Shown here in pieces: positions 16,046-26,296 of a DNA stretch of 64,000 bases; positions within the stretch are counted from its first letter, which is position 1, and every line of letters starts with the position of its first letter. Source of the DNA: Saccharothrix tamanrassetensis. Lineage in GTDB: Bacteria; Actinomycetota; Actinomycetes; Mycobacteriales; Pseudonocardiaceae. The notes beneath the pieces were generated by a model. It did not search any database. It was not told where the DNA came from and saw only the letters and a program-made list of their open reading frames with translations. Where the stretch lies: the NCBI RefSeq assembly GCF_014203665.1, contig NZ_JACHJN010000003.1, positions 310,001 through 374,000 on the forward strand, read 5' to 3'. The position numbers and the translations under genes are program-made.

Positions 16046-17839
16046 ATGCTTCGGAAGTCCGCCCTGGCCGTCGTCGCGCTCCTGGTCGTCAGCGGGTGCG
16101 GCCTGTTCTCGTCACGGCCCGGCCCGGACCAGGTCGCCGGTGACTTCCTCGGCAAGCTGGCGTCGGGTGACGTGGCCGGCGCGGTCGCGCTGACCGACGA
16201 CCCCGGCGCCGCCAAGGAGCTGCTCGACAAGGTGCGCGGCGCGCTCAGGTCGGCCCCGCTGAAGGCGTCCGTGGAGCAGGTGCGCTCGGCGGGCGAGTCG
16301 TCCACGGCGGACGCCACGGCGAAGCTGGAGTGGGACCTCGGGCACGGCCGGACGTGGTCCTACCAGACCAGGTTCGACCTGCGGCGGGAGGAGGACGACT
16401 GGAGGGTGCACTGGGCGCCGTCGGTCGTGCACCCGAAGCTGGCCGCCCAGCAGTCCCTCGGGATGGTCGACGTGCAGCCGAACCCGGCCCCCGTGCTGGA
16501 CCGGGAGGGCAACCCGCTGCTCGCGCCGGAGCAGGTGGTGTCGATCCTGCTGGACCCGGCGCAGGCCGGTGACCTGGCGGCGGTGGCGGGCGCGCTGGGC
16601 GGTGCGCTGGGGCGGATCGACCCGGCGATCACCGCGCAGAGCATCACCGAAGGCGTGGCGAAGGTGCCCGCCGGGCAGGTGTACCAGGTCGCGGCGCTGC
16701 GGGACGCCGACTACCAGACCGTGAAGGCCGCCATCTACGAGCTGCCGGGCGTGCGGTTCACCTCTCGAACTTCGCTGCTGGCCCCTTCCCGCGACTTCGG
16801 GTCGCAGGTGCTCCCGGCCGTGCGCAAGGCCGTGGAGGAGGAGATCGCCGGGCGTGCCGGTGTGCGGATCTACACGGTGAACGCGGCCGGGGCCGAGGTG
16901 GAGAACCTGCACGAGGTCGCGCCCGAGCCCGCGCAGGCCATCACCACCGGCCTGAGCCGGACCGCGCAGACGGCGGCGGAGGACGCGCTGGAGCCGATCG
17001 CGGAGCCCGCGATGCTGGTGGCGCTGTCCGCGTCCACCGGGGAGGTCCTGGCCGTCGCGCAGAACGGCCCGGCCGACGCGCAGGGCGCGATCGCGCTGAC
17101 CGGCCGGTTCCCGCCGGGCTCCACGTTCAAGATCATCACGGCGGCGGCGGCGCTGGAGGCGGGGATCGCGGCGGACTCGCCGCAGCCGTGCCCCGGCAGG
17201 CTGACCATCGACGGGCGGCGGATCGTGCCCAACGACAAGGAGTTCGACAAGGGCACCATCCCGCTGCACTCGGCGTTCGCGTTCTCCTGCAACACCACGT
17301 TCGCGCAGCTCGCGGCCGGTCTGCCGGCCGACGCGCTGACCAAGCAGGCGGACCGGTTCGGCATCGGCGTCGACTTCGAGATCCCGGCGATCACCACCAT
17401 CACCGGCTCCGCGCCGCCCGCGACCGACGTGGTGGAGCGGGCCGAGGACGGCTTCGGCCAGGGCAAGCTGCTGGCCAGCCCGTTCGGCATGGCGCTGGTG
17501 GCGGCGACCGTGGCGCACGGCTCGATGCCCACGCCGTCGCTGCTCAAGGGGCGGGAGACCAAGGCGAGCCACCAGCCGGCGGCCCCTGCCCCGACCGTGC
17601 TGGAACCGCTGCGGGCGATGATGCGGGAGGTCGTGGAGGCCGGCACGGCGCCGCAGCTGAGGCCGTTGGGTGACGTGCGGGGGAAGACCGGGACGGCGCA
17701 GTTCGGCGACGGCACGAACTCGCACGGCTGGTTCGTCGGGTACCGGGGCGACATCGCGTTCGCGACGTTGTTGCTGGGCACGAACACGTCGGCGCCGGCT
17801 GTGGACGCCTCGGCCCGGTTCCTGGGCGCGGTCGGCTGA
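16046..17839 (+). CDS. Class B penicillin-binding protein lipoprotein (MecA_N type)
   Basis: Cell-wall D,D-transpeptidase of 597 residues. The signal peptide ends in the lipobox VVSGC, so the protein is probably lipid-anchored. Next comes a MecA_N/NTF2-like domain (PDQVAGDFLGKLASGD), then the dimerisation domain and the transpeptidase domain. The catalytic motifs are PPGSTFK (Ser and Lys), SCNT, and GKTGTAQF. It corresponds to Rv2864c by position and architecture. The ATG 16046 gives a compact signal peptide; GTG 16043 and an upstream GTG at 16001 are alternatives. Confidence 0.92.
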   Translation: MLRKSALAVVALLVVSGCGLFSSRPGPDQVAGDFLGKLASGDVAGAVALTDDPGAAKELLDKVRGALRSAPLKASVEQVRSAGESSTADATAKLEWDLGHGRTWSYQTRFDLRREEDDWRVHWAPSVVHPKLAAQQSLGMVDVQPNPAPVLDREGNPLLAPEQVVSILLDPAQAGDLAAVAGALGGALGRIDPAITAQSITEGVAKVPAGQVYQVAALRDADYQTVKAAIYELPGVRFTSRTSLLAPSRDFGSQVLPAVRKAVEEEIAGRAGVRIYTVNAAGAEVENLHEVAPEPAQAITTGLSRTAQTAAEDALEPIAEPAMLVALSASTGEVLAVAQNGPADAQGAIALTGRFPPGSTFKIITAAAALEAGIAADSPQPCPGRLTIDGRRIVPNDKEFDKGTIPLHSAFAFSCNTTFAQLAAGLPADALTKQADRFGIGVDFEIPAITTITGSAPPATDVVERAEDGFGQGKLLASPFGMALVAATVAHGSMPTPSLLKGRETKASHQPAAPAPTVLEPLRAMMREVVEAGTAPQLRPLGDVRGKTGTAQFGDGTNSHGWFVGYRGDIAFATLLLGTNTSAPAVDASARFLGAVG

Positions 17840-17990
17840 CCGTACTTCGAGGGGAACACCGCTGTCACCCGATCCCGCGGGACCACCTGCTCCGCGACCG
17901 CTGTGACCGGTGCCACCGCTCGATGTCCGGCTGACCACAATGCGGGCACACGGCGCATGGCTCGTCACGCTGAGCCGTAATGTGTCGGGT

Positions 17991-18848
17991 ATGCCCGTGC
18001 GTGCCGTCCTCAAGCCAGGTGAGCTCTCCCCACGTCGCCCGGTGCCCGCCGAGATCGAGCGGCCCGAGTACGTGGACCGGAAGGAGCCCAAGCGCAACAC
18101 CGACCCCTGGGTGCAGCCTCCCGAGGTCGTCGAGGCCATGCGGGTGGCCGGGCGGTTGGCCGCGCAGGCGTTGCAGGAGGCCGGGAAGGTCGTGGTGCCC
18201 GGCGTCACGACGGACGAGATCGACGCGGTCGCGCACGAGTTCCTGTGCGACCACGGGGCCTACCCGTCGACGCTCGGCTACCGGGGGTTCCCCAAGTCCT
18301 GCTGCACCTCGCTGAACGAGGTCATCTGCCACGGCATCCCCGACTCGACCGTGGTCGAGGACGGGGACATCGTGAACATCGACGTCACGGCCTACATCGG
18401 CGGCGTGCACGGCGACACGAACGCGACGTTCCTCGCGGGCAACGTGTCGGAGGAGGTCAGGCTCCTCGTCGAACGCACCCACGAGGCCACCATGCGGGCC
18501 ATCAAGGCGGTCAAGCCCGGCCGGCAGCTGAACGTGGTGGGGCGGGTGATCGAGGCCTACGCGAACCGGTTCGGGTACGGCGTGGTGCGCGACTTCACCG
18601 GGCACGGGATCGGGCGGACGTTCCACAGCGGGCTGGTGGTGCTGCACTACGACGCGCCGCACGTGCCGACCGTGATCGAACCGGGCATGACGTTCACCAT
18701 CGAGCCGATGATCACGCTCGGCGGCATCGAGCACGACATCTGGGCGGACGGCTGGACGGTCACCACCAAGGACAAGAGCTGGACCGCCCAGTTCGAGCAC
18801 ACCATCGTGGTCACCGACACCGGCTCGGAGATCCTCACCGTCTGCTGA
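17991..18848 (+). CDS. map: Methionine aminopeptidase type I (MapB-like)
   Basis: Removes the initiator methionine from new proteins. The 285 residues equal the length of mycobacterial MapB (Rv2861c). The N-terminal extension contains the proline-rich [11 protein letters not shown] linker typical of type 1c enzymes. Metal ligands are in [19 protein letters not shown] (two Asp), GHGIGRTFH (His), FTIEPMI (Glu) and QFEHTIVV (Glu). ATG 17991 matches the family start. It converges with the hydrolase gene. Confidence 0.96.
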   Translation: MPVRAVLKPGELSPRRPVPAEIERPEYVDRKEPKRNTDPWVQPPEVVEAMRVAGRLAAQALQEAGKVVVPGVTTDEIDAVAHEFLCDHGAYPSTLGYRGFPKSCCTSLNEVICHGIPDSTVVEDGDIVNIDVTAYIGGVHGDTNATFLAGNVSEEVRLLVERTHEATMRAIKAVKPGRQLNVVGRVIEAYANRFGYGVVRDFTGHGIGRTFHSGLVVLHYDAPHVPTVIEPGMTFTIEPMITLGGIEHDIWADGWTVTTKDKSWTAQFEHTIVVTDTGSEILTVC

Positions 18849-18878
18849 GCGGGCTCCCGCCGCCCGCCGAGCGGGCAC

Positions 18879-19589
18879 TCACCGCCCGGCGCCGAGGTCG
18901 GCGATCAGCCCGGCCAGCGGCGCGGCCACCTCGGCGGGCGCGGACGCGGCGGCCAGGTGGTGGCCGTCCAGCTCGCGGACCGGCCAGCCCAGCTCGCGAG
19001 CCGCCGCGCAGGCCGGCCCGCAGGCCTCGCTCAACCGCAGGTAGCCGCACGGCCCGTGCCACGCCACGGTGGGGCGGGGCTCCTTGAGGAACGCCAACGG
19101 CACCTCCGGGGCCTCGCCCACGATCTCCTCCAGCAGCCGCACGTCCGGCACCATCGCGGACAGCGCCTCCGGGGCGAACCAGCGGTCCCAGCGGGGCATC
19201 AGGCCGTCCCGCGAGATGGCCTTGAGGTGCGCCATGCGGTCGGCCGGCGCGTCGTCCCGCCAGCTGCGGCCGGGGGTGGGCAGCTCGGCGTCCAGGAACA
19301 CCAGGCCGGTGACCGGGGTCTCCAGGGCGTCGGCGAACGCGGGCAGCAGCGGACCCGCCCCGCTGTGCCCGACGAGCACCAGTTCGCCCTCCACCAGCGA
19401 GTCCTCCACCGCGTCGGCGAACACACCGATGAGCCGCTGGTGCACGGGGGCCGCGTTCACGGTCACCCGCAGGTCGAGCAGCAGCACCGGGTGGCCCAGC
19501 GCGGCCAGCGCGCCGGCCAGCGGGCGCAGGCTCGCCGGACCCAGGTAGGGGCTGTGCACCAGGACGGTGGTGGCGGGCGCGGAGACCAT
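18879..19589 (-). CDS. Alpha/beta hydrolase
   Basis: Protein of 236 residues with an alpha/beta-hydrolase fold. It opens [19 protein letters not shown]; the nucleophile elbow is [11 protein letters not shown], and a late GHHLA could supply the catalytic histidine. No signal peptide is seen. The substrate cannot be predicted. The ATG at 19587-19589 is chosen; the frame is open upstream, but that part would overlap cobQ. It is divergent from cobQ with a very short shared promoter region. Confidence 0.75.
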   Translation of the reverse strand: MVSAPATTVLVHSPYLGPASLRPLAGALAALGHPVLLLDLRVTVNAAPVHQRLIGVFADAVEDSLVEGELVLVGHSGAGPLLPAFADALETPVTGLVFLDAELPTPGRSWRDDAPADRMAHLKAISRDGLMPRWDRWFAPEALSAMVPDVRLLEEIVGEAPEVPLAFLKEPRPTVAWHGPCGYLRLSEACGPACAAARELGWPVRELDGHHLAAASAPAEVAAPLAGLIADLGAGR

Positions 19590-19638
19590 GACGTGGATGA
19601 TGTCAGCCGGGACCGACAACGAGGGGGTTTTGCGGACG

Positions 19639-21162
19639 GTGAGCGGTGCGTTGTTGATCGCCGGGACCACCTCGGACGCGGGCAAGAGCGTCCTGGTCGC
19701 CGGTCTGTGCCGGTGGCTGGCCCGCGAGGGCGTCCGGACGGCCCCGTTCAAGGCCCAGAACATGTCGAACAACTCGGTGGTCACCCGGGACGGCGGCGAG
19801 ATCGGCCGTGCCCAGGCGCTCCAGGCGGCGGCGTGCGGGCTGGAGCCGAGCGTGCGGTTCAACCCGGTGCTGCTCAAACCGGGCGGCGACCGCAGCTCCC
19901 AGGTGGTGGTGCTGGGCAAGGCGGTGGGCGAGGTGTCCGCGCTGTCGTACCGGGAGCGCAAAGCCGGGCTGATGGAGATCGTCCTGTCCACCCTGGAAAG
20001 CCTGCGCGACGACTACGAGGCCGTGGTCTGCGAGGGGGCGGGCTCGCCGGCCGAGATCAACCTGCGGGCCGACGACATCGCGAACATGGGTCTCGCGCGC
20101 GCCGCGGACCTGCCGGTCCTGGTGGTCGGCGACATCGATCGCGGCGGCATCTTCGCGCACCTGTTCGGCACGCTGGCGCTGCTCGACGCGGCGGACCAGG
20201 CGCTGGTCGCCGGGTTCGTGGTGAACAAGTTCCGGGGTGACCCGGCGCTGCTGGAACCCGGTCTGGGCCAGCTGCGCTCGTTGACCGGCCGTCCCGTGCT
20301 CGGCGTGCTGCCGTGGCGGGAGGAGCTGTGGCTGGACGCCGAGGACTCGCTGTCCTACACGGCGGACGGCGTGATCGGCCGCCCCGCGCCGCCGCACGGC
20401 GACCAGTGGCTGCGGGTGGCGGTGGTCCGGCTGCCGCGCATCTCCAACGCCACCGACGTGGAGGCGCTGGCCTGCGAGCCGGGGGTGTCGGTGCGGTTCG
20501 TCACCGAGCCGTCCCGGCTGGCGGACGCGGACCTGGTGGTGGTGCCGGGCTCCAAGGCCACCGTGGAAGACCTGAAGTGGTTGCGCGCCAACGGCCTCGC
20601 CGAGGCCATCGGCAGGCACGACGGCCCGGTGCTGGGCATCTGCGGTGGGTTCCAGATGCTCGGCCGCACCATCGAGGACGCCGTGGAGTCCCGGGCGGGC
20701 ACGGTGGACGGCCTGGGCCTGCTCGACGTCGACTTCCGGTTCGAGCCCGACAAGACCCTGCACCGGCCGCACGGCCGGGCGCTGGGCGAGCCGGTCACCG
20801 GCTACGAGATCCACCACGGCCGGGTGGTCCGGCAGACCGGGGACAACCTGGTCACGCTGCCCGACGGCACGCCGGAGGGCGTGCTGAGCGGGCGCGTCGC
20901 CGGCACCCACTGGCACGGCCTGCTGGAGAACGACGGGTTCCGGCGCGCGTTCCTGCGCTGGGCCGCCGGGCACGCCGGCAGGGACGGGTTCACCCCCGCG
21001 TCGGACACGGATTTCGCCGGGCGCCGGGCCGCGCAGCTCGACGTGCTCGGCGACCTGGTCGCCGACCACCTCGACACCGACGCGGTGCGCGCGTTGCTGG
21101 AACGAGGTGCTCCCGCCGGACTTCGGGTCGTCCCGCCCGCGGGTGCTCCGCCGATCGCCTGA
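19639..21162 (+). CDS. cobQ: Cobyric acid synthase (adenosylcobyrate a,c,d,g amidation)
   Basis: Amidates four side chains of adenosylcobyrinic acid a,c-diamide. The protein has 507 residues from the chosen GTG. The N-terminal dethiobiotin-synthetase-like domain has [11 protein letters not shown] (ATP loop) and [10 protein letters not shown]. The C-terminal glutaminase-like domain has [11 protein letters not shown] with the nucleophile Cys and [10 protein letters not shown] with its His. GTG 19639 ([11 protein letters not shown]) is the family start; ATG 19600 and 19588 are possible. It stands alone, 33 kb from the cobalamin operon at 54.7-62.2 kb, and no B12 riboswitch is visible upstream. 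Confidence 0.93.
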   Translation: MSGALLIAGTTSDAGKSVLVAGLCRWLAREGVRTAPFKAQNMSNNSVVTRDGGEIGRAQALQAAACGLEPSVRFNPVLLKPGGDRSSQVVVLGKAVGEVSALSYRERKAGLMEIVLSTLESLRDDYEAVVCEGAGSPAEINLRADDIANMGLARAADLPVLVVGDIDRGGIFAHLFGTLALLDAADQALVAGFVVNKFRGDPALLEPGLGQLRSLTGRPVLGVLPWREELWLDAEDSLSYTADGVIGRPAPPHGDQWLRVAVVRLPRISNATDVEALACEPGVSVRFVTEPSRLADADLVVVPGSKATVEDLKWLRANGLAEAIGRHDGPVLGICGGFQMLGRTIEDAVESRAGTVDGLGLLDVDFRFEPDKTLHRPHGRALGEPVTGYEIHHGRVVRQTGDNLVTLPDGTPEGVLSGRVAGTHWHGLLENDGFRRAFLRWAAGHAGRDGFTPASDTDFAGRRAAQLDVLGDLVADHLDTDAVRALLERGAPAGLRVVPPAGAPPIA

Positions 21163-21495
21163 CCGCGCCGCGCGGGTGCGCGCAACCGCCAAGTCGCGCG
21201 GGATCACCGGCACTGCGCCGTCAGGGTGTCGATCGAAGACCACCGGGAGGACGCGGCAGCGTCCATCCAACCGCCAAGTCGGGGTAACCACTCGCCGACG
21301 CCGGCCCGGTGGCCGCGAACGCGGCCTGCGGGAAACGGGAACTCGGAAGTCCGCTAGGAGAAGTCGACACCGGCGGACACGTGGAGCCGCATGCGTTCCG
21401 TGAATCGCACAGCACACCTCCACGTTCGAGTAGTCACACAAGGAAAGTACCGCTGGGCCGCTCGGGGATACGTAGCCCGTTCGGGGGACGGATAG
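21163..21495. other. 333-bp region between convergent genes
   Basis: This gap lies between the 3' ends of cobQ and the pentapeptide-repeat gene. I see no convincing gene, tRNA, palindrome or repeat in it. Composition is somewhat less GC-biased toward its right end. Confidence 0.5.
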
Positions 21496-22422
21496 TCACG
21501 ATTCGTGCACGAGCACCGCCCACCCCTCCTCGGCCGGCCGCTCCACCCACCCCTCCGGCCACTTCCGCCGCAGGTCACCGACCTTGGCGTGGGCACCGGC
21601 GAGGGACGCGGTGGTGAGCACGCCGAAATTCGCCTCGCCGGAGAATCGCGCACCGCGGAACACCGCGGAGCCGAATCCGACCCGCCGGAAGTCCGCCAGA
21701 CCGCGGAATTGCGTTTCCCGGAAATCCGCCTGCTCGGTGAACTCGGTGCCCCGGAACGTGGCCGGCCCGACGAAGGTGGTGCCGACGAACGAGGCCTGCC
21801 GCACCCGCGCGTGCGTCAGCGTCAGCTTCACCAGCGTGGCGTTGGACAGGTCCAGCTCGATGTCCGACCAGAACGCGTCGGGCCGGTCCGGCCGCAGGTG
21901 CCCGGCCAGCAGCCCGGTCGCGGTCTGCCGCACCTCCTGCTCCTGGAACCGCACGGCGTCCCGCGGCCCGACCCGCAGCCGGATCTCCGGCGGCGGCGTG
22001 AACGGCATCCGCAGGTAGGCGCACAGCAGGTTGACGATGGTCTGCCGGTGCGCCGGGTTGCCCTGCCCGAGCCGCTCCAGCGCGTACAGGCCGGCCAGCC
22101 GCACCGGGGCCTTGTCGCTGCCGAGCTGGTCGGCCGCCTTGCCGTACAGCTCGGTGACCCGGCGCTCGGTGGCGTCGTGGTCCTTCTGCACCAGGTCCAG
22201 CTCGGTGTAGCGCTGCTTGCGCGCGGTCAGCAGCAGTGCCGCCGCCCCGCCCGCGCCCAGCACGATGCTCGACGCCGTCCGGATCACGTCCAGCCGCACG
22301 CCGTCCTCCGGTGCGCCGGACCCGAGGGTGGCCAGCAGCAGCACCACCGACCCGGCGGCGAGCAGGAGCAGCCCGACGGCCCAGACCACGATCGTCCTGG
22401 CCGACAGGACCCGGTGTTCCAC
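21496..22422 (-). CDS. Membrane-anchored pentapeptide-repeat protein
   Basis: Protein of 308 residues. Two hydrophobic helices lie in the first 75 residues. A conserved helical part follows (ERRVTELYGKAADQLGSDKAPVRLAGLYALERL), then about 13 pentapeptide-like units such as ADFRE and ATFRG with the A(D/N)LxF periodicity. This domain order is common in large actinobacterial genomes and its function is unknown. The start is ATG. It is divergent from the STAND ATPase, sharing an 84-bp promoter region, which may mean joint regulation. Confidence 0.88.
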   Translation of the reverse strand: MEHRVLSARTIVVWAVGLLLLAAGSVVLLLATLGSGAPEDGVRLDVIRTASSIVLGAGGAAALLLTARKQRYTELDLVQKDHDATERRVTELYGKAADQLGSDKAPVRLAGLYALERLGQGNPAHRQTIVNLLCAYLRMPFTPPPEIRLRVGPRDAVRFQEQEVRQTATGLLAGHLRPDRPDAFWSDIELDLSNATLVKLTLTHARVRQASFVGTTFVGPATFRGTEFTEQADFRETQFRGLADFRRVGFGSAVFRGARFSGEANFGVLTTASLAGAHAKVGDLRRKWPEGWVERPAEEGWAVLVHES

Positions 22423-22506
22423 GGTTCCAGCTCATCGGAACCGCGGCAGCCCGTCAATCACCGGTCCGTGCGGTACAAAAGCGTTGTGGTGGAGCAGCGC
22501 AACGAC

Positions 22507-24432
22507 ATGAGCGGCACGGTGTCGGGCGCGTTGATCCAGGCCCGGGACCTGGCGCTCGGCGCGCAGCCCCCGGTGGCGCTGTCCGGGCTCCCACCGGTGG
22601 ACGTGTTCACCGGTCGCGCGGAAGCGCTGGCGAGCCTGGCCGAGGCCCTGCGCCCGGCGGACGACACCGCGCCCGTGGTGCTGTCGGCGGTCGCGGGCCT
22701 GGCCGGGGTCGGCAAGACGACCCTGGCGGTGCGGGCGGCGCACGACGCCGTGGCGGCGGGCTGGTTCCCCGGCGGGGCGCTGTTCATCGACCTCCGGGGC
22801 TACGACCCGAACCACCGGGTGACCCCGGACGGGGCCCTGTCGACGTTCCTGCGGGCGCTGGGCGTGCCCGCCGAGCACCTCTCGGCCGACCGCGCGGGCC
22901 GTGAGGCGCTGTACCGGTCGATGCTGGCCGGACGGGACGCCGTGCTGGTGGTGCTGGACAACGCCTCCTCCGCCGACCAGGTCCGGCCGCTGTTGCCGAA
23001 CGCGCCCGCGCACCGGGTGCTGGTCACCAGCCGGCACACGCTGGCCGACCTGACCGGCGCACGGCTGCTGGACCTCAACGTGCTGACCGACACCGAAGCG
23101 GTGGCCTTGGTGGACGCGGCCGTGCGCGCGGCCGGCCCGGACGACGACCGGGTGACCCCGGAGACCGCCGCCGAACTCGTCCGGCTGTGCGGGAGGCTGC
23201 CGCTGGCGCTCGGCATCGTGGCGGCGATCCTGGCGGGCGACCCGGAACTGCCGGTCGGCGAGCTGGTGGACGCCCTGGGGAACGCCTCCACCCGGCTCGG
23301 TGAACTGGCGTACGGCGACAGCGCGGGCGTGCGCGCGGCGTTCGACCTGTCCTACCACCGGCTGTCCCCGGCCGAGGCCAGGCTGTTCCGCCTGCTGTCG
23401 CTCGACCCCGGTCGGCAGATCGGCGTCCCGGCCGCCGCCGCGCTGGCCGACCTGCCCGAGCGCGACACCGCGAAACTCCTGGCGAACCTGCGCCGGGCGC
23501 ACATGGTCGAGCCGGGGGAGCCGCGCGGCTGGTTCCGCTACCACGACCTGCTCCGGCTGTACGCCGAGGAACGGGCACGCGACGAATCCGAGCGGGACGC
23601 CGCCCTGGAGCGCCTGTTCGACTACTACGTGGCGGCCACGGAGGAAGCCGACGCCCAGCGCGCCCCGACGCAGTTCATCAGCCGTGATGCCGTAGCATGG
23701 CTGGACACCGAGGGCCCGACCCTGGTGGAGAACGCCGTGCGGGCCGCCGAGACCGGACACCACCGGCACGCGCTGCGGCTCGTGCTCGCCATGTCCAGGT
23801 ACCTGTTCTACCGACGCCATTGGGACGACTGCGAGGTGCTGTTCCCGCTGGCGCTGGAGATGGCACGGCGGATCGGCGACCGCACGGACGAAGTCAGGGC
23901 GTTGCGGCGATTGGGCAAGCTGGCCCGTGAACAGCGCCGCCACGACGACGCGCGCGAGCACTACACGGCCTACTTGGCGATCAGCCGCGAACTGGACGAC
24001 CAGGCGCGCGTCGCGCAGGCGTTGCACAACCTCGGCTCGATCGCCCGCCGCGTCCGCGACCTGGACGTGGCGCAGGCGCACTACGACGAGGCGCTGGCCC
24101 GCTACCGCGAACTCGGCGACTGGCGCGGCGAGACCGACATCCTGTTCAACCTCGGCACCGTGTCGCGGCACAAGCGTCGGTTCCCGGCGGCGCACACGTA
24201 CTACAGCGAAGCGATGGCCTTGGCGGTCGAGCACGGTGACGTGCTGCGCGAGGCGCGGGTCTGCCTGTTCCTCGGCATCCTCGCGGCGAGGGAGCGCAAG
24301 TCCGAGGCGGCCCGGCACTGGTGGACGCTCGCGGTGGAGCTGTACGAGAAGCTGGGCGACGGCGACATGGTCCGCAGCATCCGGAAACGCCTGAACCGCA
24401 TCGGCCGTCGGGCCCGGCGGCTAGCCGACTGA
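22507..24432 (+). CDS. STAND (NB-ARC) ATPase with TPR repeats
   Basis: Signal-transduction ATPase of 641 residues. VAGLAGVGKTTLAVRAA is the P-loop, VLVVLDNASS is Walker B, RVLVTSRHTL is the sensor strand and GRLPLALGIVAAIL is the GxP-type motif. The second half has tetratricopeptide repeats of the form ALHNLGSIARRVRD...AQAHYDEALARYRELGD. It resembles the central and C-terminal parts of AfsR/SARP regulators, but there is no DNA-binding domain: fewer than 50 residues precede the ATPase. ATG 22507 is chosen; GTG 22486 is possible. The 3' end overlaps the convergent EamA gene by 12 bases. Confidence 0.88.
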   Translation: MSGTVSGALIQARDLALGAQPPVALSGLPPVDVFTGRAEALASLAEALRPADDTAPVVLSAVAGLAGVGKTTLAVRAAHDAVAAGWFPGGALFIDLRGYDPNHRVTPDGALSTFLRALGVPAEHLSADRAGREALYRSMLAGRDAVLVVLDNASSADQVRPLLPNAPAHRVLVTSRHTLADLTGARLLDLNVLTDTEAVALVDAAVRAAGPDDDRVTPETAAELVRLCGRLPLALGIVAAILAGDPELPVGELVDALGNASTRLGELAYGDSAGVRAAFDLSYHRLSPAEARLFRLLSLDPGRQIGVPAAAALADLPERDTAKLLANLRRAHMVEPGEPRGWFRYHDLLRLYAEERARDESERDAALERLFDYYVAATEEADAQRAPTQFISRDAVAWLDTEGPTLVENAVRAAETGHHRHALRLVLAMSRYLFYRRHWDDCEVLFPLALEMARRIGDRTDEVRALRRLGKLAREQRRHDDAREHYTAYLAISRELDDQARVAQALHNLGSIARRVRDLDVAQAHYDEALARYRELGDWRGETDILFNLGTVSRHKRRFPAAHTYYSEAMALAVEHGDVLREARVCLFLGILAARERKSEAARHWWTLAVELYEKLGDGDMVRSIRKRLNRIGRRARRLAD

Positions 24433-25314
24433 TGCCGGTTCGGGTTCCGGTGCCCGGCGGACGGGCCTGTGCAGGGTCGCCGCGGCCATGCCGGCGATCA
24501 CCAGCGCGGCCGCACCCAGGCGCAGCGGGCTGATCGCCTCGTCCAGGAACAGCCACCCGGAGAACATGCCGGCGACCGGCACCAGCAGGGCGAACGGGAC
24601 GACGGTGCCGGCGTCGTACTCCCGCAGCAGGAAGCCCCACACGCTGAAGCCGAACAGGGTGGAGACCCAGGCGATGAACAGCAGCGCGCCGAGCCCCGTC
24701 CAGCTGATGCCGGCCAGCGAGGTGATCGCGGCCGAAGGCCCCTCGAAGACCAGGGACAGGCCGAGCAGCGGCAGCACGGCGAACGCGCAGACCCACACGT
24801 TGAAGCTCAGGGCGTCCGGCGGCTTGGCGTACCGGGTGGCCACGTTGGACAGCCCCCACGCCACAGCGCCCAGGATGACCAGCACCAGCGCGGAAAGCGG
24901 GCTGGTCACGCCGTAGTCGACCGCGATCAGCACGATCCCCAGCGCGGCGACCGCCATGCCCACGAGCTGCACCGGGCGCGGTCGTTCGCGCAGGAGCGCG
25001 GCGGCGAAGATCACCGTGAAGAAGACCTGGCTCTGCAGCACCAGGGAGGACAGGCCGGCGGGCATCCCCGCGCCCATGCCGAGGAACAGCAGGCCGAACT
25101 TCGCCACGCCCAGCGCGAGGGCGACGGCGACCACCCACTTCCACGGCACGCGGGGGCGGCCGACGAACCACAGCGCCGGCACGGCGGCGGCCAGGAACCG
25201 CAGCGAGGAGAACAGCAGCGGCGGGAACTCGTGCAGCCCCACCTTGATGACGACGAAGTTGACGCCCCAGATGGTCGTGGTGAGCACCGCCAGGGCGGCG
25301 TGACGAGGATTCAC
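24421..25314 (-). CDS. EamA-family (DMT) transporter
   Basis: Membrane transporter of 297 residues with about ten helices arranged as two EamA repeats. The opening LTTTIWGVNFVVIKVG and the central PFALLVPVAGMFSGWLFLDE are typical of the amino-acid/metabolite exporter branch (RhaT/YdcZ-like). The start is GTG. It is divergent from a LysR regulator with a 73-bp gap, a common arrangement in which the regulator controls the exporter. The exported compound is unknown. Confidence 0.9.
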   Translation of the reverse strand: MNPRHAALAVLTTTIWGVNFVVIKVGLHEFPPLLFSSLRFLAAAVPALWFVGRPRVPWKWVVAVALALGVAKFGLLFLGMGAGMPAGLSSLVLQSQVFFTVIFAAALLRERPRPVQLVGMAVAALGIVLIAVDYGVTSPLSALVLVILGAVAWGLSNVATRYAKPPDALSFNVWVCAFAVLPLLGLSLVFEGPSAAITSLAGISWTGLGALLFIAWVSTLFGFSVWGFLLREYDAGTVVPFALLVPVAGMFSGWLFLDEAISPLRLGAAALVIAGMAAATLHRPVRRAPEPEPASVG

Positions 25315-25360
25315 ATCGCCGAGTCTCGGTGCGGAAACTGTTTAGCACCAGTGATGACTT

Positions 25361-25378
25361 CTGAACCTTTTGGTTTAG
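25361..25378. promoter_or_regulatory. Candidate LysR operator in the EamA/LysR divergent region
   Basis: CTGAACC and GGTTTAG form an imperfect palindrome around TTTT, 9 bases before the regulator start. It matches the T-N11-A style of LysR sites only loosely. Confidence 0.45.
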
Positions 25379-25387
25379 GATCACTAC

Positions 25388-26296
25388 ATGCTGGATCTGG
25401 GAAGGCTTCGGGCCCTGCACGCGGTCGCCCGCCACGGCTCGGTCGGTGCCGCCGCCACCGCGCTGGGGTTCACGCCGTCCGCGGTGTCCCAGCAGATCGC
25501 CAAACTGGAACGCGAAACCCGTACCACGCTGCTGGAACGCCGAGGCCGCGGCGTCGCGCTGACCGACGCCGCGTTCCTGCTGGCGAGCACCGCCGACGAG
25601 GTGCTGAGGCTGGTCGAACAGGCCGAGGTGACCCTGGAGGAGCAGCGCGGCGCGGCGGTGGGACAACTCCGCGTCGGCGCGTTCGCCACCGCCGCCCGGG
25701 GTGTGCTGCCCGCGGCCCTGGTCGCGCTGGCCCGCGACCACCCGGCGCTGGACCTGCGGCTGGTGGAGATGGACCCGCCGCAGGGGTTGGAGGCCGTCGC
25801 CCGGGGTGAGCTGGACATGGCCGTCACCCACGACTGGGTCAACGCCCCGCTGCCCGTCCCGGACGGGGTGTCGCGGGCGCGGTTGGGCGAGGACTTCGCG
25901 GACGTGCTGCTGCCCGCCGGGCACCCGCTGGCGGACCGGGACGTGCTGGTGCCGGAGGACCTGGCGGGCGAGCGGTGGATCTGCCAGCCGGAGGGCACGA
26001 TCTGCCACGACTGGCTGATGAACACGTTCCGGGGTGCCGGCATGGAACCCGACCTGGCCTACCGGATCGCGGAGTACGAGACGCAGCTCGCGCTGCTGGC
26101 CAACGGGGTCGGTGTCGCGCTGCTGCCCCGGCTCGGGCGCGGGGCGCTGCCGGACACCGTGCGGGCGGTCGGGTTCACCCCGACGCCGACCCGGCGGGTG
26201 TTCGCCGTGTGGCGCACGCAGGCCACTCGCCGGCCTGCCGTCGCGGCCACCCTGACGGCGCTGCGGGGCTGCTGGGACGACCGCCTGACCGCCTGA
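25388..26296 (+). CDS. LysR-family transcriptional regulator
   Basis: Regulator of 302 residues. The N-terminal winged helix contains LRALHAVARHGSVGAAATALGFTPSAVSQQIAKLE, the standard LysR DNA-binding helix. The rest is a periplasmic-binding-protein-like effector domain (VGQLRVGAFATAARGVLPAAL). It probably controls the divergent EamA transporter gene. Its stop codon lies within a run of CCGCCTGA repeats, so slippage there would change only the last residues. Confidence 0.92.
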   Translation: MLDLGRLRALHAVARHGSVGAAATALGFTPSAVSQQIAKLERETRTTLLERRGRGVALTDAAFLLASTADEVLRLVEQAEVTLEEQRGAAVGQLRVGAFATAARGVLPAALVALARDHPALDLRLVEMDPPQGLEAVARGELDMAVTHDWVNAPLPVPDGVSRARLGEDFADVLLPAGHPLADRDVLVPEDLAGERWICQPEGTICHDWLMNTFRGAGMEPDLAYRIAEYETQLALLANGVGVALLPRLGRGALPDTVRAVGFTPTPTRRVFAVWRTQATRRPAVAATLTALRGCWDDRLTA

